64,000 nucleotides of DNA from Granulosicoccus sp965214025. GTDB taxonomy: Bacteria; Pseudomonadota; Gammaproteobacteria; Granulosicoccales; Granulosicoccaceae. A model generated the notes under the pieces. It worked only from the letters and a program-made list of their open reading frames with translations, searched no databases and was not told the DNA's origin. The first letter of the stretch is position 1. Every line of letters begins with the position of its first letter. Location: positions 1 through 64,000 of the forward strand of contig CBDCAW010000027.1 in the NCBI GenBank assembly GCA_965214025.1, read 5' to 3'. The position numbers and the translations under genes were made by a program. Shown piece by piece: positions 61,847 through 64,000 of the stretch.

Positions 61847-64000
61847 ATGGCACCGTCGTTCAGACGCTGGTTCACCCGTTGCCTCTCGCTCTGGGTGCGT
61901 CCTGATGTGCTCCCCACCCGGCCGGGTGACCTGCTCGACCCCGACCTGCCCGTACTCTACATGCTCGAGTTCGGTGGTCTGGCCGATCGTGCGGCCCTGG
62001 CCATCGCCACCGAACACCATGCACTCACGGCGCCGTCGGCCAACCTGCACTACGGTGCACTGAGCGAGAGCTCGTCCATCGACGTGCTAAAGATCCGCTC
62101 ACGACGCTGGCTGTCGCGCCACCCATCCGAAGGCTCGCCACGCCTGCACAGGATTCTCGCAGCGGCAGCCGACGAAGGCGCCGGCGAGCTGCAGATCGTG
62201 CCGGTAGCGGTCTACTGGGGTCGGGCGCCGAGTCGCGATGCCTCCGGGCTGCAGCTGCTGTTCAGCGAGAACTGGCGGTTGTCCGGACGGCTGCGCAAGT
62301 TCATCACCACACTGGTGCATGGGCGCAATACGCTCATCCAGTTCAGCCAGCCGTTGTCGCTGCGAACGCTTGTCAGCAGCACTGACGAACCGGCGCTGCT
62401 GAGCCGCAAGCTCCTGCGCATACTCCGGGTTCACTTCCGACAGCGTCGTATTGCAAGCCTGGGGCCCGATCTTTCACACCGGCGAACGCTGATCGGCCAG
62501 GTGGTCGCGGATGCCGGCGTGCGCCGTGCCATCGTATCCGAGGCGGGCAACGAGGTCAGGCAGCACCGCAAGCTGCAGCGGCGGGCCGAGGCCTACGCGA
62601 CCGAAATCGCCGCCGACATGTCGTACACCATCGCCAGGCTCTTTCAGCGCCCACTCACACGGCTGTGGACCGGGCTGTACGACGGCGTGGACATCGAAGG
62701 CGTGGAGCGGCTACGCCGTGTTGCCGACGGGCACGAGGTTGTCTATGTGCCCTGCCATCGCAGCCATATCGACTACCTGCTGCTTTCCTACATCCTGTAT
62801 CAGCACGGTTTTTCACTGCCGCACGTGGCCGCCGGCATCAACCTCAACCTGCCGGTGGTCGGTGGGCTGCTCAGAAGCGGCGGGGCCTTCTTCCTGCGGC
62901 GCAGCTTCTCGGGCAATGCCCTGTACGCGGCCGTATTCAGCGCGTACCTCAAGGAAATACAACAACGCGGCCACTCCATCGAGTATTTCATCGAAGGCGG
63001 CCGCAGCCGAACCGGGCGGCTACTGCCACCGAAAGGTGGCATGTTGTCCATGACAGCGCACGCGTACCTGCGCAATCCACGGGTGCCCGTCATCTTCGTA
63101 CCGGTGTATTTCGGCTACGAACGGCTGATAGAGGGGCGCTCCTTCACCAGCGAGCTGGCCGGTGGGAGCAAGCACAAGGAAACCGTGTTCGCGCTGATCA
63201 AGTCATTGCGCCGGCTGCGCGAGGAATACGGCCGGGTGCGCGTCAACTTCGGTGAGCCGATCGACCTGAATGCGCTGCTCGACCAGCACCGACAAGACTG
63301 GCGTGAGGCCGAAATCGGTATCCGCAAACCCGACTGGCTGCGCCCGGTGGTCAGCGAACTGGGCTGCCTGATCATGCAACGCATCAACCAGGCCGCCAGC
63401 ATCACACCCGTGAGCCTGCTGGCAGCAGTGTTGCTCGCCAGCGCACGAGGGGCATTGAGCGTGAAAGAAGTGGAAAGCCGGCTACAGCTCTATCGCTACC
63501 TGATCGAAGCCACCCACGCCGGCAGCCTGGTGAACATCCCGGAGGTGGCCGACGGCGAGGCCATTGCCCAGGCCGTGCGCCTGGGTTTCGTCGAAGTCGT
63601 CGACGACCCGTTGGGCAAGGTGGTACGGATTCTTCCCGGCCAGGCCGCTCCGATCACCTACTTCCGCAACAATATCCTGCACCTGCTGGTGCTGCCGGCG
63701 TTGGTGGCCGGCACTTTCCTGAACCGGCCCAGGCAGAATCTCGCCGGCATCGAGCATCTGGTGGCACTCAGCTACCCCTTTCTGCAGGCGGAGTTCTTTC
63801 TCGAGGCGACCCTGACGACCGAGCGGCTGACCCGATCCGTCCGGGCATTGAGCGACCGCGGGCTGATTCAAGCGGACGGCGAGATGAAGAACGTAAACGG
63901 GTCAGGCGGAGACCGGGCCGACGGTAACGGGACTGACGCTGACAAGTTCGATGACGGTGGGGCGCAAGACCGTGGGGTCAGCGATGACGCCTGGCAGCGC
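61847..64000 (+). CDS. plsB: Glycerol-3-phosphate acyltransferase, partial (runs off the window)
   Basis: PlsB adds the first acyl chain to glycerol-3-phosphate at the inner membrane. The frame is open from ATG 61847 to the last base (718 residues so far; E. coli PlsB has 807). The catalytic HX4D is His304-Asp309 in CHRSHIDYLL. Motif II, SGGAFFLRR, and motif III, FIEGGRSRTG, follow. The N-terminal part (WGRAPSRDASGLQLLFSENW) is the typical PlsB region. The last 35 residues seen are Gly/Asp-rich. No clear ribosome site was found. Confidence 0.95.
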   Translation, partial: MAPSFRRWFTRCLSLWVRPDVLPTRPGDLLDPDLPVLYMLEFGGLADRAALAIATEHHALTAPSANLHYGALSESSSIDVLKIRSRRWLSRHPSEGSPRLHRILAAAADEGAGELQIVPVAVYWGRAPSRDASGLQLLFSENWRLSGRLRKFITTLVHGRNTLIQFSQPLSLRTLVSSTDEPALLSRKLLRILRVHFRQRRIASLGPDLSHRRTLIGQVVADAGVRRAIVSEAGNEVRQHRKLQRRAEAYATEIAADMSYTIARLFQRPLTRLWTGLYDGVDIEGVERLRRVADGHEVVYVPCHRSHIDYLLLSYILYQHGFSLPHVAAGINLNLPVVGGLLRSGGAFFLRRSFSGNALYAAVFSAYLKEIQQRGHSIEYFIEGGRSRTGRLLPPKGGMLSMTAHAYLRNPRVPVIFVPVYFGYERLIEGRSFTSELAGGSKHKETVFALIKSLRRLREEYGRVRVNFGEPIDLNALLDQHRQDWREAEIGIRKPDWLRPVVSELGCLIMQRINQAASITPVSLLAAVLLASARGALSVKEVESRLQLYRYLIEATHAGSLVNIPEVADGEAIAQAVRLGFVEVVDDPLGKVVRILPGQAAPITYFRNNILHLLVLPALVAGTFLNRPRQNLAGIEHLVALSYPFLQAEFFLEATLTTERLTRSVRALSDRGLIQADGEMKNVNGSGGDRADGNGTDADKFDDGGAQDRGVSDDAWQR

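Overview
The window is GC-rich and densely coded, and reads as a chromosomal segment of a gammaproteobacterium. The strongest taxonomic signs are the fabA-fabB pair for anaerobic unsaturated fatty acid synthesis, the PlsB-type glycerol-3-phosphate acyltransferase, and the accB-accC-prmA-DUF3426 order, which in many gammaproteobacteria continues into dusB-fis. I cannot place it to genus. No rRNA, tRNA, CRISPR array, insertion sequence or prophage was seen.

Layout. 1-9.3 kb: the acetyl-CoA carboxylase/prmA operon (minus), an SrkA-like kinase, fabB-fabA (minus), a DUF4197 lipoprotein and a DUF924 protein. 9.3-18.7 kb: an ElaA-like acetyltransferase, an EamA transporter, then a compact cbb3 oxidase cluster (CcoN with a CcoS-like front end, CcoO, a mono-haem CcoP-like subunit, and a CcoI-type copper ATPase), followed by an unknown lipoprotein coupled to a serine hydrolase. 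18.7-23.2 kb: NCS1 permease, an orphan polyol/sugar-binding protein and an AraC regulator. 23.3-31.9 kb: Tag glycosylase, GGDEF-EAL protein, groES-groEL with a CIRCE operator, FxsA, and a DsbD with two N-terminal domains. 31.9-41.1 kb: AlkA-like glycosylase, repeat-studded DUF222/HNH protein, an MGH1-like glycosidase, SDR, YidB-like protein, small HNH protein, acylphosphatase. 41.1-51.3 kb: a hybrid histidine kinase, an iron/2-oxoglutarate-type oxygenase, an RND efflux pump with its adaptor, and a divergent TetR regulator. 51.4-64 kb: beta-mannosidase, ABC exporter, four-helix membrane protein, two linked GTPases, a GT-C-like membrane protein, DUF2237, and plsB running off the end.

Functional links. 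The cbb3 cluster holds the three oxidase subunits and the copper ATPase needed to metallate them. TetR and the RND operon share a 338-base intergenic region with a long palindrome, which suggests drug- or metabolite-responsive efflux. groESL is probably repressed by HrcA. The MGH1-like enzyme and the beta-mannosidase point to glycan or glycoside use.

The most unusual property is the density of tandem repeats. At least eleven arrays with periods of 4, 6, 7, 8, 9, 12, 15, 18 and 27 bases are scattered through the window, several next to start codons. A tetranucleotide array ends four bases before the start of the oxygenase gene, and a heptamer array lies between the efflux operator and tetR. 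Two genes, the hybrid kinase and the RND pump, carry single-base insertions in G/C runs. These look like sequencing errors or recent decay and should be resolved against reads.
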